From Delphinus delphis (Eukaryota; Chordata; Mammalia; Artiodactyla; Delphinidae): 64,000 nucleotides of DNA. A program made the position numbers and the translations under genes. Below are positions 1 through 13,215 of this stretch, in pieces. Location: positions 101,907,893-101,971,892 of the forward strand of contig NC_082688.1 of the NCBI RefSeq assembly GCF_949987515.2, read 5' to 3'. Every line of letters starts with the position of its first letter. The stretch's first letter is position 1. The notes beneath the pieces are model-generated. The model ran no database searches, had not been told where the DNA came from, and saw nothing but the letters and a program-made list of their open reading frames with translations.

Positions 1-485
1 AATTGGAAAAAAAAAAAAAAAGCTTGAGTGCAAGAGCCCTAAGTTCAGTTCGTTTTGCATTGATTCACCAAATGGTGCTTCTCAAAACTGTTCTTATTTT
101 CATGCCTCAATTCCATGGAAAGAAAGTGACTTCACTCTTTAAATTTCAGATCTTATGGCTCCAGGATTCTTTGGATTTGATGAGAAGTGAGATGTCTCTG
201 GGCTTGGGTCCACCCAGCTGCTCTTTGTACTTCACTTCTACAGCAGTGTAATGTGTCTAAATACATTAGTTCAAGGATTTACAGTTAGTTCCTAGACACT
301 GAGAAGTCAGGGTAGAGAGAAAAGTTCATAAATTTTGCTCAGCATAAAAGCCTTATATAAATCATGGCATCTTTTTTTGGAAACCAGTATTAACAGCCAT
401 CCTGACAGGTATATATTTTAAAAGCCTTTTTGTCTGCTGTTACTAACTCAGGGAAATATGTATATAAAAGGAAGCAAACGCCAAA

Positions 486-680
486 ATGGTTGGGAGACAG
501 ATCAGAGGGAGTGACAGTAAAATGACAACGCAAATGCACGTTGTCCTTCAAAATAGTCACCATGGAGGAGAATACACATATTCCAGTGACACCGCCATTT
601 GCAAGTGTTTAGGGGACCGTTCTGAATCTTTTTGGAGCCGCTTTAAGAGACTCATAAGAAGATCAGTTTAATAGGCACTT
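486..680 (-). mobile_element. Mariner-like transposase C-terminal remnant
   Basis: On the minus strand, about 535-600 reads W-N-M-C-I-L-L-H-G-D-Y-F-E-G, resembling the conserved mariner transposase ending of the type W.KCI...GDYFEG. Flanking codons are compatible but no terminal repeats were recognised. The outer limits are approximate. Confidence 0.5.
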
Positions 681-714
681 CGACATCGGTCTTAGCAATA
701 TCTTATGAGATACG

Positions 715-1715
715 TCTTCTCAGGCAAAAGAAACAACAGCAAAAATAAACAAGTGGGGCTATATCAAACTAAAAAACTTCTGCCCAACAAAGGAAGCTAT
801 CGACAAAAAGAAAGGACAACCTACTGAATGGGAGAAGATATTTGCAAATCACATATCCAATAAAGGGTTGATATACAAAAATATATGAAGAATTCACACA
901 ACTCAACAACAACAGCAAACTGATTAAAACATGGGCAGAGGATCTGAATAGACATTTTTCCAAAGAAGACATGCAGATGGCCAGCAGACACATGAAAAGA
1001 TGTTCAACATCACTAATTATTAGAGAAATGCAAATAAAAACCACAGTGAGATATCACCTCACATCTGTTAGAATGGTTATCAAAAAGGCAAGAAATGACA
1101 AGTGCTGGAGGGGATGTGGAAAAAAGAGAACCTTCATACACTGTTGGAGGGAAGGTAAACTGGTGCAGCCACTATGGAAAACAGCATGGAGATTCCTGAC
1201 AAAATTAAGAACAGAACAAGCATACGGTCTGAGTACTTATCTGAAGAAAACTAAAACAGTAATTTGAAAAGATATAGGTACCCCGATGTTCATCAGAGCC
1301 TTATTTACAATAGCCAAGATAGGGAAATGACCTAAGTGCCCACTGATGGCTGCTGAAAGGATAAAGAAAATGTGATATAGATTGTTTTTATTACTCAGCC
1401 ATAAAAAGGAATCAAATCTTGCCATTTGCAACAACATGGATGGATCTTGACCGTATTACGCTAAGTGAAATAAATCAGATGGAGAAAGATAAATACCATA
1501 TGATTTCATTTGTATGAGGAATATAAAAAATAAACAAACAACAGAGTAGTGGTAACGAGGGAAAGGGGGCAGGAGGAGGGTGAAATGGTTAAGGGGGGGT
1601 CAATTGTATGATGACAGATGAAAAGTAGACTTTTGATGGTGTATACAAAAGCCAAAAGATAATGTGGTACACATGAAACTTACATAATGTCATAAACCCA
1701 TGTTACCTCAATTTC
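715..1715 (+). mobile_element. Old L1 fragment, 3' part of ORF2 and 3' UTR
   Basis: The sequence follows the familiar L1 ORF2 3' region (AACTTCTGCCCAACAAAGG near 776; AATGGGAGAAGATATTTGC near 827; GACATGCAGATGGCCAGCAG near 968; CAGCCATAAAAAGGAATC near 1397) into a 3' UTR. Multiple stops make it non-coding. Confidence 0.88.
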
Positions 1716-2413
1716 AAAAATCAGTTTAGTCACTTTCTTCTCAATGCTTGTTTTTTGTGACCAAAGCGTATTTACATAGCTCAGCGTGTTGCCAGATTTG
1801 ATTCCAAGGGAGTTTTGGATGCTTCCCAGTTTTAACAGCTATCTTACAAGTCAAACATTATGTATCTATTGAGAATGCTCCTAAAAATGGATTTCTTTAT
1901 TAAAGATTTCCAAAATGGAAGTTCCAAGGTATTTTGCATATTGGGTATAATTCAAGGGTTGGCTCCCAATGTTCCTACCCTGAAAGAAAGAGTCAATGTT
2001 CAGAAAAGTGAAGGTTTAGATTCTGATATTTTGTTAAAAATTGGTCACAGCATTTTATAGACCACATACTTTAGCTGTGCCTTTAAGGGTGGAAAAAACG
2101 TCAACAATCTTCCCCAGTATTTTGCTTTCCTTAGTTAATTACAATCTTCATTTAAATGAGATGCTTTTCCAGGATGAGTTTCCCAATGATAGTGTCACAT
2201 TCAGTTACACTCCAGAAGATTCATGATGAATAAAGGCTCACAAACTCAGAAAGACTTTTGTTGTTATTACATGAACGCTAGAATGTAATCAAAGATCACA
2301 GGAGAAGAATGTCTCAACAAATCAAGTAACCAAAATGAAAGCAACAGGCCAGCAGAGGGAAAATGCTTCCTGAAAGTAAGTATTGGTTGGTGATGGCATA
2401 TGTTCTATCTCTT
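1716..2413. other. No gene seen
   Basis: Unassigned sequence between an L1 tail and a MaLR LTR. Confidence 0.6.
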
Positions 2414-2795
2414 TGTATTAGTCTGTTCAGGCTATCGTAACAAAATACAATTGACCATGTGGCTTAAACAACAGAAATTCATTTCCTCACAGTTCTGGAG
2501 TCTGGAAAGTCCAAGATCAAGGTTTCTGGTGAGAACTCTCTTCCTGGCTTGCAGAGGGTCACTTTATCCTCACATGGCCTTTCCTCTAAGTGAAGGTAGA
2601 GAGAGTGGACCCTGGTATCTCTTTCTCTTCTTATAAGGGCACCAGCCCTATCAGTTTAGGGCCCCACCCCATTACCTCATTTGACCTTTATCACATCCTC
2701 ACAGGCCCTATCTCCAAATATAGTCATGTGGCAGGTTAGGGTTTCAACATATGAATCTGGGATGGGAGTGGGGAGGACACAGATAATTAGTCTGT
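2414..2795 (-). mobile_element. MaLR LTR (MST/MLT1 type), antisense
   Basis: The order of motifs matches the reverse complement of MST/MLT1 LTRs: TATTAGTCTGTTCAGGCT at the left, GTGGCTTAAACAACAGAAAT, CAGTTCTGGAGTCTGG, and CATATGAATCTGGGATGGG at the right. No internal retroviral sequence is attached, so it is a solo LTR. Confidence 0.85.
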
Positions 2796-5700
2796 AACTC
2801 CCTTCCTTCTGAACACTGAAGTCATTTCCACGGGGTTCAAGACAGAGATTAAAATAAAGAATTGTGAGGCCAAACTGTCAGGCAAAGGGATCTACTAAAA
2901 GTGATGTACAAGTTAGTGGATGAGGATCAGAACAAAACTCAGAATCTGAAAAAGGGTCAGAAGACACACACAGGTGTTGAGCAGGAAAAATGATGAGCAA
3001 CTAACTTGAAGCTCATTACTTGGAAAAAAGGTAAAGAGAAAAATATCTACCAGGAGTGAGAGGAGTGAGGTTTCAATCTCCACCAGTGTCCTTTGTGTGA
3101 GCACTCTGATACTCTCTCAGTAAATTCCATTTCTGTTTAGACTAACCAGAGGTGATCTCTTTTTGCAACTAGGAAGCCTGACTAGCACATCACCTCTGGT
3201 CCCAATAGATGGAATGGAAGTGGAATTGTAAGCCAGAAGAATTATTGAAAATTGAGCATAACAGCAAGCATCAGGTACATAAACTGGACATGAACTTGAT
3301 GTGGAACCAATTAAAATAGAAAGGCAAAAACTCCCCAAGCAGTTTTTTTTTCTTTTGTCCCTGAGGCTTTGTGAAGGTCATGCAGACTTTTCAGCAGTTT
3401 TTTGACAGCAGACTTAAAACACTCCCTGAATCTGAATCTCCTTGGTTAAGAAAGGCATACTTTTTTGATTTGCTTGGCCAGTTCTCAAAGCCAATTCTCT
3501 GCAGTGTCTCATAAAGGCCAAGCAACTTTAAAACGATTACAGATTGCTCCTAGAGTACAAGACTTAGCCAAGTTTTGAGAAGTAATTTATTCACAACCTG
3601 ATGTGTTCCATCAAGTAGAAGCCCAGGGGTCTCTTTCATATCCAGTGTGTCAGGAACAAATGGGTTTCAGTGAATTCCAGAAAACAAAGACATTTTGGGA
3701 ACAGTTTTCAGGGAACATTCAGAACTTTCTAACACCACACGGCCTAATTTGCTAGTGTATCAAATTTCAGCGAGCCTAATTTTAGAGTTTTACAACACCT
3801 GCTGGTAAAGCCACCCAACTTCCTCTTACTGAACTGATGAAGTAGGTAAGAGATAATTTTTTATTGAGAGCTGGGTAATCAAGAAACAGGGAGAAAAAAA
3901 AGAGATATAGCTCTTTCTCTCAGAGATGAGTCCACACAACACAGCATGAAAAGCCTACATTTTCATACAAACTAATTAAAACTACTTGAGGTATCATTAG
4001 ACCGATTTCATCTAAGCTAAATATAGGCAGAGACTCCTACTGTCAACAGATTAAAATCACACAGGATATGAGACTCGTTGCCAGCTTAGTAGATGGGCCT
4101 CTCCTTATCCAGCAAAGATGTGTGTTTCCTGCCGAAATTGACCACTGATTAGATTAAGGGCTTAGAGGCAAAGGTAAATATAAAAAGAATTGCATTGCAG
4201 GCAGTGGGTGGATCCCAGTGGGTAACCTGAGGATGACCACCTTGATAATAAACATAAATAACTACGTCACAGTTCTGTTTCCACTTCCCTTTAGTCATGA
4301 TTTTCCTTTCCATTTATTTTGTATAATAACAATTAAAAATTAGCAAGTACCTCGCGAGAATTTCTGGATGCCAATAATAGATTGGGTATTTGAACTTGGC
4401 GTTTGACATTTAGCATCGTATATATGAGATTTTGATTTGATATTTCTTCTCTCTCTCTCTCTGCCTTTGTCTCCACTTTCTTCATCCCTTTCTTCTAATG
4501 CCTGAAACAAAATTTGTCATTCGTGCTCATTCTAGGTAATCTGAGGAAAATGACAGTTGTCAGTGTCTGCTCTTGGTTTTGACCGTTCTGTGTTCTGTTC
4601 CCAGGGTAGGCGTTTGTCACAGCAGGGAGAACATAGAGAGGTTCTGGCCAGGACAAGGCTGTGTCTCAGAGTCAAGGTCTCCGTGGTGCTTGTCAGAAAG
4701 CCCAACAGTGGGGTAGGGGTCCACTACAGGGTGGCAGCATCGCTGAGAACATTCGGGAGGAGAACGGTCATGGGACACTAATGAGGGGAGAGAAACAGGA
4801 TTAGAAGCAGGAGTACCTTGAGGAGGGACTGAGAACCCGAGCCAGCACCAAGAGGAGAGCTGACCAGCCAGGGCCTGGAGAGGTGGGGAGAGGGTCAGGA
4901 AGCAGAAATTATGAGAAGCCCAGGCAGAGTCCAGGTCGTTGCAAGAATTCTTGTAAGTCTAGGGAGAAAGGAAGCAACGCTAAGCCCTGTCAGGGACCCT
5001 AGAAGAGACTAAGAGGATCGCCACCCCCATTCTTGGGTACAGGGCAAGGCACGACCCCTCTCTCAAGCCAGTGCAGCCCAGGGCCTTGGGGAAGACTCAC
5101 CGACTCTGTGCATCCAGCCCCATGGGGCTTAATGGTGGTTTGCCCTCAACGGAATTTACACTGGGAGGGAAAGGAGGGTCTGAAACATGACAGTGTTGTA
5201 GAGACTGTTGCCTTATAGCTTAAAGAAGCAGGAAAAAAAAATATTTTCAACAAGCAAGAGCTATTGTTCTATACTGACATTCCTGGAACTGGGTTTTCGG
5301 ATTTCTTTGTTTGCTTTTTGTCTGTTTGCTATCTAGAACATAACCATGCCTTAAGTAGGATGATTGGTGGCAAGCAAAAGAAATCACCCCTGGCTGAGTT
5401 AGGCAGAAAGAGTAATTTATGAAAAGGATATTAAGAAGTTCATGGGATCACTAAGAGATCTGGAGAGCCAGGCCAGGAGTTCCAAAGTCCCACAGCAGGA
5501 CTCTTTCCCAGCTCCAAGTTAGCAGCTCCCCCAAGCAGTGGATACTGCAGATTTTGCTGCCATGGAATCTTAATCTTGCTGCATTCAGCAATGCCTCCAA
5601 CCACCCCTATGCTGGGGACACGATTGTGCTGCAGCTGCCCTCACCACCAACTCTCTACAGTCCCTGCTTCTGGGTGTCCACAGCTTCTGGTTCAAACCCA

Positions 5701-5892
5701 AGGGCAGCGTGTGAGGTTGGCAAAGCCTACATCATGTGATCGTGGCCTCACAGCAAGGGAGACTGGGAACACAAGTACCTGGCAATTTTAGTTCCCATAA
5801 TGGTAGGTGAGCTCTAACTTCCACAAAGACTCATGCAGCAGAGAACTCATCACACTGGAGACATCGGCATGGGACTCAAGTGATGAGCAACC
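2796..5892. other. No gene seen; 3.1 kb of mostly unassigned sequence
   Basis: Contains a short (TC)n tract at 4447-4464. The part from about 5340 to 5890 may be a decayed LTR-type repeat but was not assigned. No frame shows a known domain. Confidence 0.55.
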
Positions 5893-5904
5893 AAAAAGAA
5901 TGGC

Positions 5905-6153
5905 TGGGGGAAGGGGGAGGGATAAATTGGAAGACTGGGATTGACACATACACACTACTATATATAAAATAGATAACTAATAGGGACCTACTGTATAGCA
6001 CAGGGAACTCTACTCAATACTCTGTAATGGCCTATATGGGAAAAGAATCTAAAAAACAGTGGATATACGTATTTGTATAACAGATTCACTTTGCTGTATA
6101 CCTGAAACTAACACAACATTGTAAATCAGTTATACCCCAATAAAAATTTTTTT
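5905..6153 (+). mobile_element. Short 5'-truncated L1 3' end with target-site duplication
   Basis: About 250 bp of L1 3' UTR end in CCCCAATAAAAATTTTTTT. A perfect 12-bp duplication, AAAAAGAATGGC, flanks it at 5893-5904 and 6154-6165. Confidence 0.9.
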
Positions 6154-6204
6154 AAAAAGAATGGCAGACATTGATTACAGGCATCTAATACAGCTATAAT
6201 AGAG

Positions 6205-6557
6205 TGTTATGGACTGAATGTTTGTGTGCCCCCCAAATTCATCTGTTGAAGCCCCAACTCCAATGTGATGGTATTTGGAGGTGGGACCTTTGAGAGGTGA
6301 TTAGATCATGAGGGTGGAGCCGTCATGATGGGATTAGTGTCCTGGTAAGTGGATCTTTCTTTCTCTTTGTGCCATTTGAGGACACAGGAAGAAGGTGGCT
6401 GTTCATAAGCCAGGAAGAGAGTCCTCAACAGACACCAAATCTGCTGGCACCTTGATCTTGGACTTCTCAGCCTCTAGAATGGTGAGAAGTAAATGTCTGT
6501 CATTTAAACCACCTGATCTATGGCGTTTCATTATAGAAACCAGAGCAGACTAAAACA
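6205..6557 (+). mobile_element. MaLR solo LTR (MST/MLT1A type), sense
   Basis: It starts TGTTATGGACTGAATGTTTG and ends GCAGACTAAAACA. The interior matches the MaLR consensus (GATGGTATTTGGAGGTGGGA; CTTGGACTTCTCAGCCTC). The canonical TG...CA ends are intact. Confidence 0.9.
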
Positions 6558-8155
6558 AGTTGGAATGGAACTAGACCCTATTAAGTGATGACAATGCTGG
6601 GTCATTCCTCTCTGACCTGCTTTGCCTCACTCCCCTAGTTTCATGGTTATCCCCCTGCCCGACTGCCTACTGGGGCTTCTCAAAGTTCATGTCCTCTGTT
6701 CTCATCTGCCGACTCCCTAGTTCCTGACCTATTGCTCCCCTCTAACCTCTGGAATCTGGCTTTGACTTGCTTTCCTGTTTGCTCAGGGCATTTCTCATTC
6801 TCAAATTCTGGCCTCTGCTGCTGTCTGTTTGTCCTGCCACTGCAAATGATTCTGACACCACTTCTGAATGATGACCATGCAGTCCTTTGTGATAAAGTAT
6901 TCTACTATATCTTAAGATAGTAGCTCTGTAAAGTCATATTATAATAAGGCCCTCCATGTAATTGAATCCCCATGGAGGAGGCTGGAGTATATGCGATTCA
7001 TGCCAAAGCCTGTGTCTCCATGGATCACGTTAAGCTAGCTGTACTGTATCATTTACGAGATATTTTTGCTGACTTGTTATAATAGGCTCCCCAAGCAATC
7101 ATCCCCCAGAGCATATCTGAATTTTCAATAACTGAGTTAAAATATGACTTTAAAATTCTTGTCTCTTGAGTGCTCTTTTACAGTAATGGCCATAAATCTG
7201 ACAAGAAGTTTAGAGAAAGGGGCCACATCAGCAGCTCTGCAATAAAGCCCTCGTCTCCCTCCTATGGCTCCTTATTGCCAGGTCTGCAGACATAGCCTTA
7301 GCTGCCCTGTGGCTAAATTCTTCAACTGTGAGGTCCTCTAAAAATCACACCTTATAATGCTGTTGAAAGAAATCACTCAAGAATGTTTGAAAAGCGTTTT
7401 TGCAAAATAAAATGCTGAGTAGTCATCTGGAAAGCATGATACCATTCAGAAGGCAAAGAGATGAAGGAGCAATAATCATATTAGGGCAAATCGTGTTCTT
7501 CTTTCCACCAAGGATCAAATATGATATCTGACATACAATGCAGTAGCGTTCCACTCTGAAGAGTCACAGAGTTGACCAAGGAGTTCGATTCCTGGGAAAC
7601 AGAAACATGCAATGAACCCAACACTGGGGAGATATTCGGCCTCAGGTTCAAACTAGTTGATAAACCATCTCTAGGGGAATTTTATGTGGTCTTCTTCACC
7701 CTCCTGCTGCAAAAACTGTTCACTGCGAACTTGGACTTCTGAACCTCCTCATGTGTCAAGCTTTGTATGTTGCTGTCCAATGCTCTTGGTGTGGTTCTCT
7801 ACTTTCACAAGTGCTTTGCAGTCTGTAAAACACTCTCACATCCATTTATTTCCCTCTGAATCTCAGGCAGCTCAGCAGGTAAACAGAAGAGATAAAGCCA
7901 CAGGACCTCAAAGCACAAACACAGGGTCCCCCACTTTCATGGGATGTCACAGGGAGTCAGCAATGGTGGATCTGGGTCCCCTCATTCCTACTCCACTACT
8001 GTTTCTCCCATGCCTCTCTCATTTCACATTAAGCATGTTCTCTCTTCCAAGAGGTCCAAAAAAGAAACTTTCTTCCCTTGGTTTTCAAGGAGACATGGGC
8101 TATTTTTACTCACTCAGCATCCCTTCTTTTCTTTGGGGAGCTATCCCTTCTCAAT
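6558..8155. other. No gene seen; possible conserved non-coding segment
   Basis: No repeat recognised between a MaLR LTR and a SINE. The 246-codon frame starting at 7684 reads into the SINE at 8156 and has no known domain. The segment 6940-7230 could be constrained non-coding sequence; this is speculation. Confidence 0.5.
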
Positions 8156-8367
8156 TTTTATTTATTTATTTTTTGTGGTACGCGGGCCTCTCACTGTTGT
8201 GGCCTCTCCCGTTGCAGAGCACAGGCTCTGGACGCACAGGCTCAGCGGCCACGGCTCACGGGCCCAGCCTCTCCGTGGCATGTGGGATCCTCCCGGACCG
8301 GGGCACGAACCCGTGTCCCCTGCATCGGCAGGCGGACTCTCAACCACGGCGCCACCAAGAAAGCCCT
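8156..8367 (-). mobile_element. CHR-2 type SINE
   Basis: Minus-strand copy: T-rich tail on the left, then GTGGTACGCGGGCCTCTCAC, ending GCCACCAAGAAAGCCC. Flanking duplications are not clear. Confidence 0.93.
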
Positions 8368-8519
8368 AGTTCTATAATTTGCTCTAGGAAAAAGTCATGG
8401 ATTTGCATAAAACCTTATATCTAGGGACGTTCATGTTTTTACCAGAGAAAGTTTGGTAACAAACTATATATCTAACAATGGGAAAAACAAAACTTTGCAA
8501 CTATTAGAAGTCGTGCTGT

Positions 8520-9725
8520 AATGGCACAAAGGTAGACAAGTAGACCAACAGAACAAAAAAATAGAGTCCACAAACAGACTCATGCAGACACAGCCACATT
8601 ATTTACAACAGAGGCATCTGTTCAGTGGGGGAAAGGATCACCTTGTCAATGAATGTTGTTAGAGCAGTTGAATATTTGTATGGAAAAATGAACTTTGACC
8701 TCTAGCTCACACCATAGACAAAAATTAGTTTCTAGGGGATCTTAGCTCTAAATGTAAAGGTAAAACTATCAAGCTTTCAGAAGAAAACGTAAACAAATGG
8801 CTTCATGAGCTTCTGGTAGGTAAAACTTTCTTAAGCAGGATACCAAAAGCTTTAACCATGAAAGAAAAAGAGTTGATAAATTGAACTTTATTACAGTTAA
8901 AAACTTCTATTCATCAAAAGGCATCACTTCACGAAAATAGCATTTCACAGAAGAGGATACCCAACAGCTGGTAAGCATATGAACGATGCTCAGTATCGTT
9001 ACTCGTCAGGTACATACGCATTAAAACCATAGTGATACCAGCAAATACCCACTAGAATGGCCAAACTGAAAAGACCAAGAATGCCCACTGTCAGTGAGGA
9101 TATGGAAGAAATGGACTCTCATACACCCCTGGTGGGAGTATCAATTGCTTCAAGCTTGGGAAAATAATTTGGCTACCAAAACTAAACATACACCTACCCC
9201 ATGATGCATGCCTGGGTACTCGAGAGAAATGAAAACATATGGCCACAAAGAGACTTATACAAGAATGTTCACAGCCGCTTTATTAATAATAGCTACCCAG
9301 TGGAAGTAACTCAAGTGTCTGCAACAGGAGAATGGATAATTATGGTGTATTTATATAGCAAAATACCATGTAGCAACAACAAAAAGAACGAACCATTGAT
9401 AAGTGGATGAATCTTTTAATAAAATTATGTTGAATGAAAAGAGGCAGATCCAAAAGAGTAATTTTTACAAAATTATTCCATTTATGCAAAGTTCAAGAAG
9501 GGGCAAGAATAATCTACAGTGATAAAAGTCAGAATAGAGGTACCTGAGGGGAAATATTGAAAAGGAAGGGGCCCATGGAAACCTGTGTGCTGATGGAACA
9601 TTCTACATACTGATTACTTTGTAGAGGCTAATAGATGACAAATATGTCAACGTTTATCGAGATGTACGCTTAAAATACATACAGTTTTCTGTACGTAAAT
9701 TGTATCTGAAAAACTTTTTAAGAGA
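8520..9725 (+). mobile_element. Old L1 fragment (ORF2 3' part and 3' UTR)
   Basis: Decayed L1 ORF2 motifs occur in order (ACAAAAAAATAGAGTCCACA near 8553; AAAACTTCTATTCATCAAAAG near 8899; AATGTTCACAGCCGCTTTATT near 9263). All frames are broken. The left border is approximate. Confidence 0.8.
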
Positions 9726-9784
9726 AGTTGTAAAAGAAGAATTAATGGTATGGGGACTGTGAACATTATATTAAGTAAAAACAA

Positions 9785-9930
9785 GTTTTATTCATTAATT
9801 TATCCATTCAACAAACATTTATTGGGCATCTACTAAATGCCAATCATTGACCAAGGACACAGAGAATAATAGTGAAAAAAATAGAAAATGTCTCTGTCTC
9901 AGGCAGCTTACTTTCTAGGGTGGAGTTTGT
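9785..9930 (-). mobile_element. L2 LINE 3' end, antisense fragment
   Basis: TTATCCATTCAACAAACATT and TTATTGGGCATCTACTAAATG match the reverse complement of the L2 3' terminus. Confidence 0.7.
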
Positions 9931-9934
9931 TGAA

Positions 9935-10350
9935 CAATAAATATATGTATGATCTCACTCATATGTGGAATCTTAAAAAGAAAATTGAACTTAAAGCTAC
10001 AGAAAACGATTGGTGGTTGCTAGAGATGGGGGAGGGGGAGCAAATTGGGTGAAGGTGATTAAAAGGTACAAATTTCCAGTTGTAAGCTAAATAAGTCCTG
10101 GGGATTATAATGAACAGCATAGTGACTATAGTTAACAAAACTATATTGTATATTTGAAAGATGCTAAAAGAGTAGATCTTAAAAGTTCTCATCACACACA
10201 CACACACAAATATAACTATGTGTGGTAATGGATGTTAACTAAACACAGTAATCATTTTGCAATGTATACATGCATCAAATCATTATGGTGTACTCCTAAA
10301 ACTAATACAATGTTATACATCAGTTATATATCAATAGAAAGATCAAAGTT
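9935..10350 (+). mobile_element. L1 3' UTR fragment
   Basis: The sequence GATCTCACTCATATGTGGAA followed by TGGTGGTTGCTAGAGATGG and a CA run is typical of older eutherian L1 3' UTRs. Confidence 0.8.
10193..10208 (+). repeat. Short (CA)n tract
   Basis: About eight CA units inside the L1 3' UTR. Confidence 0.9.
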
Positions 10351-11842
10351 TGCATAACAAACACGTTGAGTTAAAGGGCGTTACATATCAATAAAAATAG
10401 AAAAGAAAGATATTTGGTACTGAGTGTTAGAATAGTTAACTGAATCTGAAGAAAATTTCAATCTGTTCCATTCTCACCTTGTCTTGTACACATCTCATGT
10501 GCAGTTAACGTTTTTTGAATGAGTGAAAGCATGATTATCACTGTATAAAGTCTATACTTTTGCAGATAATAAAGATAAAACTGTTTTCTGTCAAAACCCC
10601 AAAGTTATACAATATATTGGCTACATTACAAAGAAAATTACAAAGAAATGTTTTTAAAAATTGGTAAGTTATTATAAGTATTCAATTATTTGAAATGCTC
10701 ATTGCATATCTCTTTAAATTTATTTTTAAAAATGAATTAGTCCACAGCAAAAAAAAAAAAAAAGAGTCCATAGAGTTCAGTGCATTATTGTGGTGTGTGT
10801 GCACGTGTGTGTGTGTATATACCTATTTTGCCAATGAATGTTTCAAATAAGCATAGAATAAAAGACTGGAAAATTTTAACAGTGGTATCTGTTTTGGAGA
10901 TTACAAGTAATTTTTATTACCTTATCGTTGCTTTTATCATTTTCTACAGTGACCGTATATTCCTTTCATAATCAGAACAAAAATGTCATTGACAAAACTC
11001 TGAATGTAAGCACCTTGGCTCTAGCTGTTTCTCAGCAGAGAGCAAGCCACAGTATGTTCCCTGAGAACTTGTAGCTTCTAAGTTTTGACAGCTGTGTAAC
11101 ACTCGGAACAGCTACATAAGAACCTGAATGGACCTCTTTAAGGCAATTGGTGTGGAAGTTATATTAAGAAAAGAAGGAGGACAAAAAGGCGGCCAGGAAA
11201 AACTTTTTAATTGGCATCGTGAAATGGTTTCTGCAGGATTATTTGCTAAGCCAGGATTTTTCATTGAACATGAGGTCAAAGTCGTTAAATCAGAGTCTGG
11301 AAAGAATATGAATTGCAGTGGAGTGTTTGTCCAACCTGCTAAATCATATCCTTGCTTCTGTCATTGACTTGTAGAATAGCCTTAGGAAAACTTATACAAC
11401 TTGATTTCTCATTTATGAAACAGGAAGAATAATCTCTAGATTAGAGGTCCACTGCCGTTTCCCACTTGGCTGTTACAAACCTAAACTGTATTTCTACCCC
11501 CAAAAGATCCACGGTGGGGCATACACCCAGGTCCCCAACTGACCACTGTTTATTTATTGCTTAAATCCTTCCATGTGCCATATTAGAGATCACAGAACTC
11601 TATGCTAAGGAAAAGTTATTATGTGCAAATATGTTTGAAATGGAATTTAGGTTATTTAGAAATCTGTAATCTGTGGTTAATCTGATCACTTAATATAGAA
11701 CAATTAAGTGAGAAATGTATCCCAATTAATAAAGACATTCAGCTATGTGAATTCACTTCACATTGCAAGCCCTTTCTGTCAGAGCAAGTCATGTGTTCTA
11801 GAAAAGAATACCAGATAACACATTAATTGTAAGAAATGTATA

Positions 11843-11844
<2 letters not shown>
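10351..11844. other. No gene seen; AT-rich unassigned sequence
   Basis: This stretch contains a 15-base A run near 10750 and a (TG)n tract at about 10793-10818. Open frames are short and show no recognisable product. Confidence 0.6.

Positions 11845-11930
<86 letters not shown>
11845..11930. repeat. Compound (CA)n-(TA)n microsatellite
   Basis: About 14 CA units run directly into about 28 TA units, immediately left of an ERVL-type LTR. Confidence 0.97.
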
Positions 11931-11931
<1 letters not shown>

Positions 11932-11933
11932 TG

Positions 11934-12408
11934 TAATAGTTAATTTTATGTGTCAACTTGAGTAGGTCACAGGAGGCCCAGATATTTGGTCAAACATGAT
12001 TCTGAGTGTGTCTATGTGGTGTTTCTGGATAAGATTAACATTTGAATCCATAGACTGAGTAAAGCAGATTGCCCTCCCTAATATGGGTGGGTCTCATCCA
12101 ATCAGTTGAAGGCCTTAATAGACCAAAAAGACTGACTGTCCCCCAAGTAAGAAAGAATTCTTCCTGCTTCCTTCAAACCGAGAGATTGGCTTTTTTTCCT
12201 TCCTCCAGACTCTAAATGAAACATCTGCTATTCCTAAGTCTCAAGCTTCCTGTTTTTGGACTGGACTACACCATCTTCAATCCTGGTTCTTAGACTTTTG
12301 GACTTAAGCAAGAATTAAGCCACTGGCTCTCCTGAGTCTCCAGCTTGCTAACTCACTCTGCAGACCTTGGGAATTGCCAGCCTCCATAAATGTGTGGGCC
12401 AATTTCTG

Positions 12409-12440
<32 letters not shown>

Positions 12441-12480
12441 CCTATAGAGAGAGGGGGTAAGGGAGAATCCTGAATAATAC
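11934..12480 (+). mobile_element. ERVL-class solo LTR (MLT2-like)
   Basis: TGTAATAGTTAATTTTATGT at the left, GGGTGGGTCTCATCCAATCA in the middle and GGAATTGCCAGCCTCCATAA near the right end match MLT2-type LTRs. A (TATC)n tract occupies the usual AT-rich 3' end. No internal viral region is present. Confidence 0.75.
12411..12441 (+). repeat. (TATC)n microsatellite
   Basis: About seven tetranucleotide units at the 3' end of the ERVL-type LTR. Confidence 0.95.
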
Positions 12481-12966
12481 AAGGTGAAAGATTTGTGTAC
12501 TGAAACTACAAAATGTTGCTGAAAAAATTAAAGAAGACACCAGTAAATGCAAAGACATCCCGTGTTCATGTATTGGAAGACTTAATAGTATTGTCAATAC
12601 TACCGAATGTGATCTACATTCAATGTAAGCCCTCTCAAAATCTTAACAGTGTTTTTTGCAGAAATAGAAAAATCCATCCTAAAATTCATATGAAATTTCA
12701 ACTGACACTGAATAGCCAAAACAACTGTGAAAAAAAAAAAAACAAAGTTGGAGAGCTCACATTTTCTGATTTCAAAACTTATTATAAAGCTACAGTAATC
12801 AAAGCAGTGTTGTTCTCTCATGAAGACAGACTATAAACCAAAGGAATAGAATAAAGAGTCCAGAAACAAACCCTCATATATGAGATCAAGTAATTTCTGA
12901 TAAGGGTGTCAGAATTATTAAATGGGGAAAGGACCATTCTTTCAACAAATGGTGTTGGGGAAATGG

Positions 12967-12992
12967 TATATATATATATATATATATATATA
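12967..12992. repeat. (TA)n microsatellite
   Basis: About 13 TA units within old L1 sequence. Confidence 0.95.
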
Positions 12993-13215
12993 TGCAAAAA
13001 CAGAAGTTGAACCCTTACCTTACACCATATAAAAAAACAACCCAGAATGGGTTAAAGATCTAAAGGTAAAACCTAGAACTACACAACTCTTTGAAGAAAA
13101 TATAGAGGGAGAGATTCATGATATTGGTTTTGGCAATGATTTCACAAACATGACACCAAAAGCATAGACAAGAAAAAATAAATGAATTTGACTTCATCAA
13201 AATAAAAACCTTTTG

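Noticed and set aside
7684..8424. A 246-codon frame
   Set aside because: The last third is SINE sequence, the first part has no recognisable domain, and no splice or promoter context supports it.
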